This document shows positions 52,484 to 61,326 of a stretch of DNA of 64,000 bases, in pieces. The notes beneath the pieces were generated by a model. It saw nothing but the letters and a program-made list of their open reading frames with translations, did not search any database and was not told the DNA's origin. The stretch comes from Rothia koreensis (GTDB lineage Bacteria > Actinomycetota > Actinomycetes > Actinomycetales > Micrococcaceae). The translations under genes were made by a program, and so were the position numbers. Each line of letters begins with the position of its first letter. Position 1 is the first letter of the stretch. The DNA lies in NCBI RefSeq assembly GCF_004136575.1, contig NZ_NOIQ01000004.1, positions 1 to 64,000 on the forward strand, written 5' to 3'.

Positions 52484-53337
52484 TGCAAGAGAACACCAAG
52501 AAGACCATCGTCATCACCGGTGCCTCGGACGGCATCGGGGCCGCGGCCGCGCGTCGGCTGAGCTCGGAGGGGCACGACGTCGTCGTGGTCGGGCGCTCGC
52601 CGGACAAGACGCGTTCCGTTGCGGAGTCGATCGGTGCACGCCATTTCGTCGCCGACTACTCCGACCTCTCTCAGGTGCACGCGCTCGCGTCCGACATCGT
52701 CGAATCCACCGACCGAATCGACGTGCTGGCCAACAACGCGGGCGGCATCTTCGGCAAGGGCCGGTGGATCACGACCGACGGCCACGAGATGACCTTCCAG
52801 GTCAATTACCTCGCGCAGTTCTATCTGACACGGTTGCTCATAGACCGGCTCATCTCATCGAACGCCACCGTGGTCAATACGTCCTCCATGGCCCACCGGC
52901 TCTTTTCGCGCTTCTCGCTCGAGGACCTCGATGCCGAGAAGCGGTACGATCCACGGACCGCCTATGGAAACGCCAAATTCGCCGACCTGCTCCACGCCCA
53001 GGAGTTGTCACGCAGGTACGGCCACCTCGGCCTTGCGTCGGCCTCGTTCCACCCGGGAGTGATCAGCAGCAATTTCGCTCAGGAGTCTGCGGGTGCCGGC
53101 GTCGAGGCCCTCTATCGCGGTCCCGTGCAGAAGCTGCTCACCGGTCCGGACCAAGGGGCAGACACCCTTGTCTGGCTCGCGGAGGCCGAGCCGTGGGTCG
53201 ACTTCGGCTCGGGCGGATACTTCGCGAGGAAGAAGCCCGCTAGCATCGCCCGTCAGGGCCAGGATCCGTTGACCGCATACAGGCTCTGGGAGACCTCCGA
53301 GCGAATGATCGAGGGCCTGCCGAACCTGGCTTCCTGA
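52483..53337 (+). CDS. SDR-family oxidoreductase
   Basis: A 284-residue short-chain dehydrogenase of the retinol-dehydrogenase-like subgroup: TGASDGIG near 13, NNAGG near 86, catalytic YGNAKFAD near 163. The ATG at 52483 is favoured over an upstream ATG at 52468 because the GGATGGGG before it serves as ribosome site. Substrate unknown. It overlaps the Nudix gene stop by one base. Confidence 0.85.
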   Translation: MQENTKKTIVITGASDGIGAAAARRLSSEGHDVVVVGRSPDKTRSVAESIGARHFVADYSDLSQVHALASDIVESTDRIDVLANNAGGIFGKGRWITTDGHEMTFQVNYLAQFYLTRLLIDRLISSNATVVNTSSMAHRLFSRFSLEDLDAEKRYDPRTAYGNAKFADLLHAQELSRRYGHLGLASASFHPGVISSNFAQESAGAGVEALYRGPVQKLLTGPDQGADTLVWLAEAEPWVDFGSGGYFARKKPASIARQGQDPLTAYRLWETSERMIEGLPNLAS

Positions 53338-53352
53338 GTCCCACGGACCATC

Positions 53353-53358
53353 TAGGAT
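53353..53358 (+). promoter_or_regulatory. Candidate -10 box, leaderless tgt transcript
   Basis: TAGGAT ends seven bases before the tgt GTG at 53366. Confidence 0.45.
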
Positions 53359-53365
53359 AGGTCGG

Positions 53366-54667
53366 GTGTCCAACACCGAATTTCCCAACCCCAGTTTTCG
53401 CTTCGATCTCGGCGCCCGGCTCGCCGAGACTTCGGGCAATGATTCCTCCTCCGCGGCCCTGAACCGCAACAACGGGGGCGAATTCCTCGGCCGAACGGGA
53501 GTCATCACCACTCCGCACGGCACGATCCGGACGCCCGCCTTCGTCCCCGTGGGGACCAAGGCGACCGTGAAGGCGGTCCTGCCCGGTCAGATGGAGGACC
53601 TCGGGGCTCAGGCCCTGCTCGCCAACGCGTATCACCTGTACCTCCAGCCGGGTCCGGATGTGCTCGATGCCGCGGGCGGTCTCGGTCGGTTCATGAACTG
53701 GGACGGACCGACCTTCACGGACTCGGGCGGTTTCCAGGTCATGTCCCTGGGTTCCGGGTTCAAGAAGGTCATCGACATGGGAACGGTCGAGGGCACCCGG
53801 GGCGCGGACGGCAGACCCGTGGGGGACGACGACGTCGCCCGCGGCAAAGAGCGCATGGCCCACGTCGACGACGACGGCGTGACCTTCAAGTCCCATCTCA
53901 ATGGGGACCTCCACCGATTCACGCCGGAAGTCTCGATGAGCGTGCAGCACCGGCTCGGAGCCGACGTCATGTTCGCTTTCGACGAGTTGACCACGCTCTA
54001 CAACTCCCGCGGATACCAGGAGGAAGCCCTCGAGCGGACGCGCCTGTGGGCCATGCGATGCATCGCGGAGCACCAGCGTCTCACGCGAGAGAGGTCCGAG
54101 AAGCCGTACCAGGCGCTGTTCGGAGTGATTCAGGGTGCCCAGTACGAGGATCTCCGCCGGAAGGCGTGCCGAGACCTGGGTGATATGGAGTTCGACGGCT
54201 TCGGCATCGGCGGGGCTCTGGAGAAGGAGAATCTGGGGACGATCGTCCGTTGGTGCAATGAAGAGCTTCCCGAGAACAAGCCCCGGCACTTGCTCGGCAT
54301 CTCGGAACCGGACGATATCTTCGTGGCGATCGAGAACGGAGCGGACACCTTCGACTGCGTCTCCCCCACCCGCGTGGCACGGACCGCCGCCGTGTACTCA
54401 CCGGACGGCCGATTCAACGTGTCCAACGCCCGCTTCAAGACGGATTTCACCCCGATCTACGACGGGTGCGACTGTTACACCTGCGCGCACTACACGAAGG
54501 CGTACCTGCACCATCTGTTCAAGGCCAAAGAGCGCCTCGCGGCGACGCTCGCCTCGATCCACAACGAGCGTTTCATCGTCCGCATGGTCGATACCGCACG
54601 AGAAACCATCGCCTCCGGGGAATATTTTCAGTACCGCGACGAGTTCCTCGGTAGGTACTACGCGTAG
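53366..54667 (+). CDS. tgt: Queuine/preQ1 tRNA-ribosyltransferase
   Basis: A 433-residue TIM-barrel enzyme that replaces guanine 34 of GUN tRNAs with preQ1 or queuine. Active-site Asp in FTDSGGFQVMSL (near 128), the nucleophilic region DCVSPTRVART near 330, and the zinc site C-x-C-x2-C with His in DGCDCYTCAHY near 370. The N-terminal ~40 residues are extra. No queuosine biosynthesis genes are adjacent; the cell may import precursor or encode them elsewhere. Confidence 0.93.
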   Translation: MSNTEFPNPSFRFDLGARLAETSGNDSSSAALNRNNGGEFLGRTGVITTPHGTIRTPAFVPVGTKATVKAVLPGQMEDLGAQALLANAYHLYLQPGPDVLDAAGGLGRFMNWDGPTFTDSGGFQVMSLGSGFKKVIDMGTVEGTRGADGRPVGDDDVARGKERMAHVDDDGVTFKSHLNGDLHRFTPEVSMSVQHRLGADVMFAFDELTTLYNSRGYQEEALERTRLWAMRCIAEHQRLTRERSEKPYQALFGVIQGAQYEDLRRKACRDLGDMEFDGFGIGGALEKENLGTIVRWCNEELPENKPRHLLGISEPDDIFVAIENGADTFDCVSPTRVARTAAVYSPDGRFNVSNARFKTDFTPIYDGCDCYTCAHYTKAYLHHLFKAKERLAATLASIHNERFIVRMVDTARETIASGEYFQYRDEFLGRYYA

Positions 54668-54679
54668 GAAGGCGGAGAA

Positions 54680-55186
54680 GTGAGCATTCTGACCACGGTC
54701 CCGACGAAGCAGATCGTCTCGGTCTCCGGCGACGTCCCGGCACCGCCGCAGGACGTCTTCGGGGCCTTCGTCGATCCGCTGCGGCTCGCCGGATGGTACG
54801 GCCCGGAAGGGTGGATCGTGCCCGCGCACACGATCTCGATCGATCCCCGGCCCGGAGGCACGTTCCGGCTTGCGATGGTCAACCACGCCCAGCCGGGACA
54901 GGCCGTGCCGCTGTACTCGACGTTCGTGAGCGTGGTCGACGGCGAACTCCTCGAACACCGTGAGTCGCTCCCCGGCCCGGACGGCGAGGCCTCGGATGCG
55001 ACGGTCCTCCACCGGATCGAGTTCCTGCCGCGCGAGATCGACGGGACCGAGGTCACGCGCGTCGTCGTGAGCCAGGGCCCTCTGCCCCGTGAGGTCCACG
55101 CAACCGTCGTCGACGGCTGGCGATCGGCCCTGGACGAGTTGGCGAATGCCGTGGCCTCCGAACGCAAGGTGCGCACGGCCAACTGA
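54680..55186 (+). CDS. AHSA1/SRPBCC-domain protein
   Basis: 168 residues of the START/SRPBCC fold (Activator of Hsp90 ATPase-like), with the typical PPQDVFGAFVDPLRLAGWYG start and C-terminal amphipathic helix. Such proteins bind hydrophobic ligands; function unknown. GGAG close to the GTG start, 12 bases after tgt. Confidence 0.82.
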   Translation: MSILTTVPTKQIVSVSGDVPAPPQDVFGAFVDPLRLAGWYGPEGWIVPAHTISIDPRPGGTFRLAMVNHAQPGQAVPLYSTFVSVVDGELLEHRESLPGPDGEASDATVLHRIEFLPREIDGTEVTRVVVSQGPLPREVHATVVDGWRSALDELANAVASERKVRTAN

Positions 55187-55210
55187 CCCGCCCCGGGAGG
55201 CAGTGCGGGG

Positions 55211-57520
55211 TCAGGGTTGGCTCTTGCCCTGCGCGGCCTTCTCGTGCTCGACCCGGAGGGCGCGCATCTGGCGCGTCTCCGGGTTCTCGGTTCCGGTCAG
55301 GACCCTGCCCTCGAAATCGCCCGGGTCTTCGTCCTCGTACTGTCGCGCGTCCGCCAGCTCCTCATCCGCATTCTTGCGCTTGAGATGCTCCACGTACAGG
55401 TGGCCCGCGGTGTAGAGCAGAATGCCGATCAGCAACCACACGAGCTCCAGGACGATGTCCCCGCGGATCGATGCCTCCGGCAAGTACACCTGGAGCCTGA
55501 TCGCCCCGAGCGCCGCCGAACTCGGCACCAGGTGGTTGAGCACCGTGTAGAGGTGAGGGGCCATGTCCAGGGGCAGCAACAGCCCCGAACTCGGCACACC
55601 GCACATGACGAACAGGGGCAAGGAAATCAGCATGACCGAATTTCGGAGGAACAGCGCCCCGCCCAGGGTGAAGAACTGAATCGTCAGAGACGTCAGGAAC
55701 AGAATCCCCCAGACCGTCCACGGTGCACCCGGGTGCAGGAATTGGACCACGTGCACCGAAATCACGTACTGGAGGAACGTGTTCGCGGCCGCGACCCCGA
55801 TGACCCACGCGACGCGTCTGCCCCAGTGCCAGCCTCGTCCGACCAATCCGATCATCATTCCGGCCAGGTTCGACCCGACGATTCCGCCCATGCCGAGGTA
55901 CATCATCGACATGCCGAATTTGTCGTGCCCGTCCGTCGGGGCGACGTCCACGTTCTCCATCGGTTTCCCCTGAGTCAGGGTTCCGAAGAGCTTCTCGACC
56001 GAGCTCTCGGCCTGCATCCCGTTGCCGGTGGCGACGTACAGGACGGACGAGGCCGGGTCCTTCCGCTCGGAAATGTCCCCCGCGGCGGACGCCGGGACGA
56101 ACGCGGCGCGGGCCTTGTTCTCGGTGACGTCCTGACGTGCCTGGTCGGCGTCGTCGACCGTGCGCACCTCGTATTCGGAGGAAGGCAGCTCCTTCATGGT
56201 CTGCGCGAGCTTCTCCGAGGTCTGGTCGGAGACGACGACGTCGAGCTTCATGTGGTTCGGCGACGGAGCGTGCACGAGGCCGATGTACATCAGAGGCAAC
56301 GCGATCATCATGATGACGGGCAGCTTGAAGGCATGGACCAGCCCGAAGCGGTTCTTCATCTGCTCCTCGGAGACCAGTCTCCGGCTCCCGAAGTAGTGCC
56401 GGAACCCGGGCGAGGAGTACGTCCGCCGAATGTGGCGGCCCGTGCCCGCCGGAACAGGGTCCGCGTCTTCCTTCTCAGAGGACAGGGCGTCATCGTCCGA
56501 GGCTTTGGGCCTCTTCAGGAACGACGACGCCAGCAGGATGAGGGCCAAGAAGAACCACACCATGAGCGTGATGATGTAACTGCTCAGCGGCGCGTTCGGG
56601 AAGTAGAGGATCCTGCGCAGGGCCTCCATGAGGGCCGGAGTCGGCAGGATCTTGTGCAGCCCCTGGAATACGGGTGGAACGAGTTCGATGGCCATCCCCG
56701 CCCCGGAGGACGGGATACCCAGCAGGACCAGCAGGAACATTGTCGGCAGGGCCATGTAGAGCCCGATGAGTCTGAGTCCGCCCGTGTGGAACAGCATCAC
56801 GGTAAAGGACATGAAAGCCAGCAGACAGAACACGGGCAAACCGTGTTCGGAGAATGCTCCGTGCACCGCGTAGGCGATGAACATCGGGACCGTCGCGATG
56901 AACAGTGCCATGATTCCCATGATGCTGATCGCGACCTTGGCACTGAGTTGGGCCAGGTTGCTCCTCAGGCCGACCGCGGTCATGAAGCTGGCGATCAGCA
57001 CGGGCAGCCCCATGAACATCAGGGAGGTGCCCATCCCGTCGTTGGGCGGGGGCGGGACCAGGTCGTCCACGGTCGGTTTGGGCACGTCCCCGGGATCCTG
57101 GTACTGCCCGGACTGGACCAGGATCTGTGGGGCCGCCTTCTCGAAGTACGCCTCCGCGAACTGGGCGGCCGTGGAGGCTCCCATCGTCGCGACGTATTCC
57201 GTATTGGTCTGCGGGTCCCAGGCCGCACGGATCTCCAAGGATTCGATCTTGTCCTTGGCCTCGTCCGTCGATCCGACCGCCGAGACCTCATAGGCGCCTC
57301 CGGAGGTGGCGTTGAGCTTCGACGCGAGCTGCTCGGTCTTCTGGTCGGAGCCGATGACCGCGACCTTGAGGCCGTGCGGGGACGGCGAGTGCATGCTGAA
57401 CCCGTAGACCAGGGGGAACATGATGGTCATGAACAGCGGCAGAACGATGGAGAACTTCAGGACCTTGGAGGCCTGTTTCCTGAGACCCGCTGCGTTCATG
57501 CGTCGGCGTCGAGATGTCAT
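55211..57520 (-). CDS. Duplicated YhgE/DUF3533-like membrane protein
   Basis: A 769-residue protein made of two copies of one module. Each has a TM helix (about 22-44 and 400-420), an extracytoplasmic domain of about 150 residues beginning PSPHGLKVAVIGSDQ or PSPNHMKLDVVVSDQ, and then five to six TM helices (175-335 and 525-735). A charged linker (340-385) joins them. The module resembles YhgE/Pip and DUF3533 ABC-2-permease-like proteins, which are usually single. Role unknown, possibly export. The gene downstream overlaps by four bases and encodes a FUSC protein. Confidence 0.78.
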   Translation of the reverse strand: MTSRRRRMNAAGLRKQASKVLKFSIVLPLFMTIMFPLVYGFSMHSPSPHGLKVAVIGSDQKTEQLASKLNATSGGAYEVSAVGSTDEAKDKIESLEIRAAWDPQTNTEYVATMGASTAAQFAEAYFEKAAPQILVQSGQYQDPGDVPKPTVDDLVPPPPNDGMGTSLMFMGLPVLIASFMTAVGLRSNLAQLSAKVAISIMGIMALFIATVPMFIAYAVHGAFSEHGLPVFCLLAFMSFTVMLFHTGGLRLIGLYMALPTMFLLVLLGIPSSGAGMAIELVPPVFQGLHKILPTPALMEALRRILYFPNAPLSSYIITLMVWFFLALILLASSFLKRPKASDDDALSSEKEDADPVPAGTGRHIRRTYSSPGFRHYFGSRRLVSEEQMKNRFGLVHAFKLPVIMMIALPLMYIGLVHAPSPNHMKLDVVVSDQTSEKLAQTMKELPSSEYEVRTVDDADQARQDVTENKARAAFVPASAAGDISERKDPASSVLYVATGNGMQAESSVEKLFGTLTQGKPMENVDVAPTDGHDKFGMSMMYLGMGGIVGSNLAGMMIGLVGRGWHWGRRVAWVIGVAAANTFLQYVISVHVVQFLHPGAPWTVWGILFLTSLTIQFFTLGGALFLRNSVMLISLPLFVMCGVPSSGLLLPLDMAPHLYTVLNHLVPSSAALGAIRLQVYLPEASIRGDIVLELVWLLIGILLYTAGHLYVEHLKRKNADEELADARQYEDEDPGDFEGRVLTGTENPETRQMRALRVEHEKAAQGKSQP

Positions 57521-58587
57521 GAGACCTTCTTCTTGCGATCGCTGTGGCGGAGGATGGGCATGGCCTGGGTGTCTGCTTCCCGTTCGGCCGGCGTCCGGGT
57601 GAGCAGGATCAGAACGAACCCGACCGCGGCGCCGATGGCGGTTTCCGCCATGCGAGCGGTCAGGATCTCAGTGGGCGAGGCAGGATGTGCCAGTTGCACC
57701 ATCATGAGTGCCAATGGTGTCACGAAGAACATCGCGAACCCGTAATTCCTCATCACGTAGGCCTCGGCCAGGAACTGGAGAATGACCACGTAAACGGCCA
57801 TGTGCCACTCGTGCAGGCCGGTCGAGAAGAGGAACGCGGCAATCAGAATTCCTCCGAAGGTGCCGACGATGCGCTGGATGCATTTGTACAGCCGGGCGGT
57901 CACGTTCGGGGCGGCGATGGGTGCGACCGCGGCAACCATGGCCCAGTACGCATGGCTGAGCCCGGACAATTGACCCAGTACGCCAGCGATCGCCGCCGCG
58001 CCGAAGAACATCAGCCCGCGCTGCAGGATCTGTTTCCTGGTCTGGCCGTGGTGGGCCGGCACGGGGGCCACCGGTCCCCTGCGCCCCTCGCCCAGGAAGG
58101 ATCCGGCCATGCCGGCCAGGATCGACCAGGCGGCGGCGCCCACCCCCGCGAGGAGGGCCAGGAGGACGGGCGGTGTTGTCGGCATCGAGCCGACCGCGCC
58201 CGAAGCGAAGATGAAGAACAGCCCTCCCGGCGGTCGCAGGGTCAGGATCAGGCCGATCATTGCGCCCACGCCGCCGACCAGCGCGCACACCAGAATTACG
58301 ACCCAAGGTCCGGGCTGGAGGTATGCGAGCGCGAGACCGACGCCGATCGAGGCGATGAGCAGAGCGGCCGCTTGTGACTGGTGCCTGAGCCTGTCCCTGA
58401 GGGGTTCCTGGCGGGCGTAGATCGAGGTGAATGCGCCGAAGGACGCGTAGATCGAGAGATCCACCCGCCCCAGGAGGAGGAGCACCGCCAGCGGCACGGC
58501 CACACTCGCCGCGATCCGGATTGCCGGTATGTGGTCCGCTTTGGATGGGGCGAACGACACGATCTCGCGGATGTGGCCATTGGTCAC
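57517..58587 (-). CDS. FUSC-family inner membrane protein
   Basis: A 356-residue polytopic protein with about ten hydrophobic segments in two clusters (27-165 and 195-335), matching the fusaric-acid-resistance-like FUSC family (aromatic-acid exporters, YccS-type). It is the first gene of a two-gene unit, and overlaps the DUF3533-like gene by ATGA; the two may form an export system. Substrate unknown. Confidence 0.85.
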   Translation of the reverse strand: MTNGHIREIVSFAPSKADHIPAIRIAASVAVPLAVLLLLGRVDLSIYASFGAFTSIYARQEPLRDRLRHQSQAAALLIASIGVGLALAYLQPGPWVVILVCALVGGVGAMIGLILTLRPPGGLFFIFASGAVGSMPTTPPVLLALLAGVGAAAWSILAGMAGSFLGEGRRGPVAPVPAHHGQTRKQILQRGLMFFGAAAIAGVLGQLSGLSHAYWAMVAAVAPIAAPNVTARLYKCIQRIVGTFGGILIAAFLFSTGLHEWHMAVYVVILQFLAEAYVMRNYGFAMFFVTPLALMMVQLAHPASPTEILTARMAETAIGAAVGFVLILLTRTPAEREADTQAMPILRHSDRKKKVS

Positions 58588-58801
58588 TGTGGGATGGGCT
58601 CCTCAGGGGGTTGGACGACGGATCATTGGTACAACGTGCGGGCAACGGCGGATCGGGGGTCGAGATCCTTGGGTCCCGGGGACGGCGGCCCCGAGTCGGA
58701 TTCCCTCGGCACGAGAGAAGAGCCGGTGCCCGTACGGTGGCTGACAAGCCACACCTTGCTTAATACTAAACCCCCTGACTCGGGCCACGATCCATGGCTT
58801 G

Positions 58802-58807
58802 TAACTT
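58802..58807 (+). promoter_or_regulatory. Candidate -10 box before the helicase-like gene
   Basis: TAACTT ends seven bases before the ATG at 58815, with no ribosome site. Confidence 0.45.
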
Positions 58808-58814
58808 AGTTTGT

Positions 58815-61301
58815 ATGACCGCGCGGACCCGTATTCACGATGACCCGATCGAGCTGTGGCGTTCCGTGGCCCAGCTCAGCCCCCGGGTTCTCCCCTCACC
58901 GGGCGCATCCAGCCGGTCTATCACGGTCAAGGACTACCTTTCGGGCCACCACATGCCGTGGGAACCCGGTACAGGTCATTCGAGCTCCGCGCGGGACCGT
59001 ACGTGGCACCACACGGTGTTCGCCGGCCTGGTCAGGTATCGGCGGCTGCTCGAATATGCCGGCTTCGCCCCGGTGGAGACCAGGGGCCGCACCGACCTGA
59101 CCGCGCTCTTTGCCGCGGCTGTTTCGGAAGACGGTCAACTCCTGCCGGACTCGCTCGAGCTCTCGAGAACCGCGTGGGCCGCCGCCGTCGCCGCGGGGGC
59201 AGAAGCAGGGACGGCGAATCTGCCCGAAACCTACGCCGAGGCCGCACGAGCCTGGCGAGACGGATTGATTCGGACCTGGACCGAACACGGGGTTCGGATG
59301 CGCGGAATCCGGGCGAACGGCCCTCACGAGGAGACGCCCCGGTCCGTTCCCGACGAGACCGGCCGACGTCGACCCGATCGTCCGCGCCGTCGTATGCTCG
59401 AACGCTCCGACCTCGTGACGGCCGTCAGATACACCAGAGACTTTCTGGGGCTCCCCGATGTGTTCCCCGACCGGGCCAAAAATCTACCGGTGCGCATTCG
59501 CAGCGTCCTGGGTCCCCCGCCGAGCGCGGCCGGGGACGTGTCCCAGCTCAATCACCCGGCGGCGAAGGATCTGGATCTCGCGACGGAGACGACCCGGTTC
59601 CGGCAGGCGGCCGCCGGACTGCTGGGGGTCGACGCCGCGGAACTCTTCGAACGCGTCCAGGACTCCAGAGAGGCCCTCTACTACGCGGTGGCCCCCCGGA
59701 TGGTTCCGGAAGGGACCTTCCACCTCAGCCGTCCCTCGGTGTCCACGCAGTTCGCCATCAATGCCTCGCTCAACGAGCTCGGAGAGTCCGAAGGCCTGTG
59801 GACCTGTCCCCGCAGCACGGCGGCCGGGGCCCCGGAGCCCGAATGGACCGACGACGTCGTCGCGGGTCTCGTGACTCGGAGGGCGGTCGCTATGGCCCGG
59901 ATCCCCGACCCGGCGGAGCTGTTCGATCCCGAAGCTCTGAGCTGGTCCTCGGGGCGGCACCTTTTCGCCCTTCATCCGGACTTGACCGGATTCGAATTCG
60001 TCCGGTCGTCGCCGTTGCGGGCCACGTCCGAATCCGAAGCAGGCTCCTCGGTGCATGTGCGCATCCTCCCCGGCATGACCGCTCAGAGCCCTTACCAAGG
60101 CTTCGCCGACGGACAGACCGTGGACGCCGTCCGGGCGATCGACATGGTGCTCAACACCTTGAACCACGCCTCCCCGACCATGGGTCCCGAGGACTACGAG
60201 ACCTGGGACGAGACTGCCAGGACCGTCCTGCAGAACGTGGAAAGGGTCAAGTCCCTGCTCGCGGAGAGGCAAAGATTCCACGAGGTCGTCCCGATGCTCC
60301 TGCGCAACGAACACGTGGTGACGGACATTGCTGAGGCGCTCGCCGAGTCGACCTCCGGTATCGAGGAGAAAGAAGAAGAGTTGGCCGGGCTCAGCCGGTC
60401 CCACCAGGCCGCCCGGGCCAAGTCGATGGAGTACAGCGACGCGATAGCGGCCCATCTGAGGGACGAGCCTCGCATGATCGCGCGCCTGGCAACGTTCGGT
60501 CGAAACCGCATCCCTTGGCGCGAGAGGCTGGGGCAGTTGCGTCGGGATCAGAGCCTCGCCCAGGCGGACGAAGAATCGGCGCAGGCAAGGGTCGACCGGG
60601 TGCACCGAGAACTCCGACAGTTGCGGGCAGCCCACGAGGCGTTGCGCGACGACCTGCGGGACAACAAGGAATCGGTGCGTTCTCTTCGGGAGGAGCTCGC
60701 GAGTTACCCGTACCCCGACCACGCCATCGACCAGGAGTGGCTGGCCGGGGACTGGCAGGAAGAAGGGGCCCCCGCCCCGTGGCTGGACGGGCAGATCCAG
60801 AAGGCCCGCTACGACGCGTTCCAAGCCGCCCTGCGCATGCATTCGATGGCCATCCAGGGCCTGCCGGAGGAGTTCCGCACGGGGCTTCTGGCGGCCCGGG
60901 ACCTTCTGAACGGCCGCCCGTGCCCGGATCCGTCCGCCGTCCTTTCCGCCTGGCAGGTGCTCGGCCTCGTGTTCCCACAAATAGGTGTCGCTTCCGAACA
61001 TCTTCCCGGGGTCTGCCGCAGTTTGGGAGAGCACCGGCTGGGTTGGATCGTGTATGCCGACGCAGACCGTTTGCGACCGGGCGTTGCCTACGCCGGGTTG
61101 CTGCACGCACACCGAGCGATTCTGATGGCGGGGCATCAGGACCACGCCGAGGGATCGTTCGAAAACCCGCCTCCCTACACGGCGCCCCCTGAGGGCGTGC
61201 AGCTGTCTCTCGCGCGGGCCCACTCGTGTTCCGAAGGTTGGTCTCCGGCGCGCACGAGCGCGTACGGCCTAGCCGTGGCGACGTCACGGTATTCTGGCTG
61301 A
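58815..61301 (+). CDS. SF1-helicase-like protein lacking catalytic motifs
   Basis: An 828-residue protein. Its C-terminal 150 residues align with UPF1-like SF1 helicases: APWLDGQIQKARYDAFQAAL, WQVLGLVFPQIGVAS and SLGEHRLGWIVY correspond to family blocks, but the DEAGQ Walker B is ADADR (near 746-750) and GDPLQ is GHQDH (near 772-776). The long coiled coil (about 505-645) matches the family's insertion between motifs I and II. No GxGKT P-loop and no motifs III-VI follow, so it should not hydrolyse ATP. Possibly a scaffold. TAACTT seven bases upstream suggests a leaderless message. Confidence 0.6.
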   Translation: MTARTRIHDDPIELWRSVAQLSPRVLPSPGASSRSITVKDYLSGHHMPWEPGTGHSSSARDRTWHHTVFAGLVRYRRLLEYAGFAPVETRGRTDLTALFAAAVSEDGQLLPDSLELSRTAWAAAVAAGAEAGTANLPETYAEAARAWRDGLIRTWTEHGVRMRGIRANGPHEETPRSVPDETGRRRPDRPRRRMLERSDLVTAVRYTRDFLGLPDVFPDRAKNLPVRIRSVLGPPPSAAGDVSQLNHPAAKDLDLATETTRFRQAAAGLLGVDAAELFERVQDSREALYYAVAPRMVPEGTFHLSRPSVSTQFAINASLNELGESEGLWTCPRSTAAGAPEPEWTDDVVAGLVTRRAVAMARIPDPAELFDPEALSWSSGRHLFALHPDLTGFEFVRSSPLRATSESEAGSSVHVRILPGMTAQSPYQGFADGQTVDAVRAIDMVLNTLNHASPTMGPEDYETWDETARTVLQNVERVKSLLAERQRFHEVVPMLLRNEHVVTDIAEALAESTSGIEEKEEELAGLSRSHQAARAKSMEYSDAIAAHLRDEPRMIARLATFGRNRIPWRERLGQLRRDQSLAQADEESAQARVDRVHRELRQLRAAHEALRDDLRDNKESVRSLREELASYPYPDHAIDQEWLAGDWQEEGAPAPWLDGQIQKARYDAFQAALRMHSMAIQGLPEEFRTGLLAARDLLNGRPCPDPSAVLSAWQVLGLVFPQIGVASEHLPGVCRSLGEHRLGWIVYADADRLRPGVAYAGLLHAHRAILMAGHQDHAEGSFENPPPYTAPPEGVQLSLARAHSCSEGWSPARTSAYGLAVATSRYSG

Positions 61302-61326
61302 ACCGACCGCGACGCGAGGACTTTTC

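Noticed and set aside
53366-54667. Evidence for a complete queuosine pathway
   Set aside because: Only tgt is present in the window; no que genes were found nearby.
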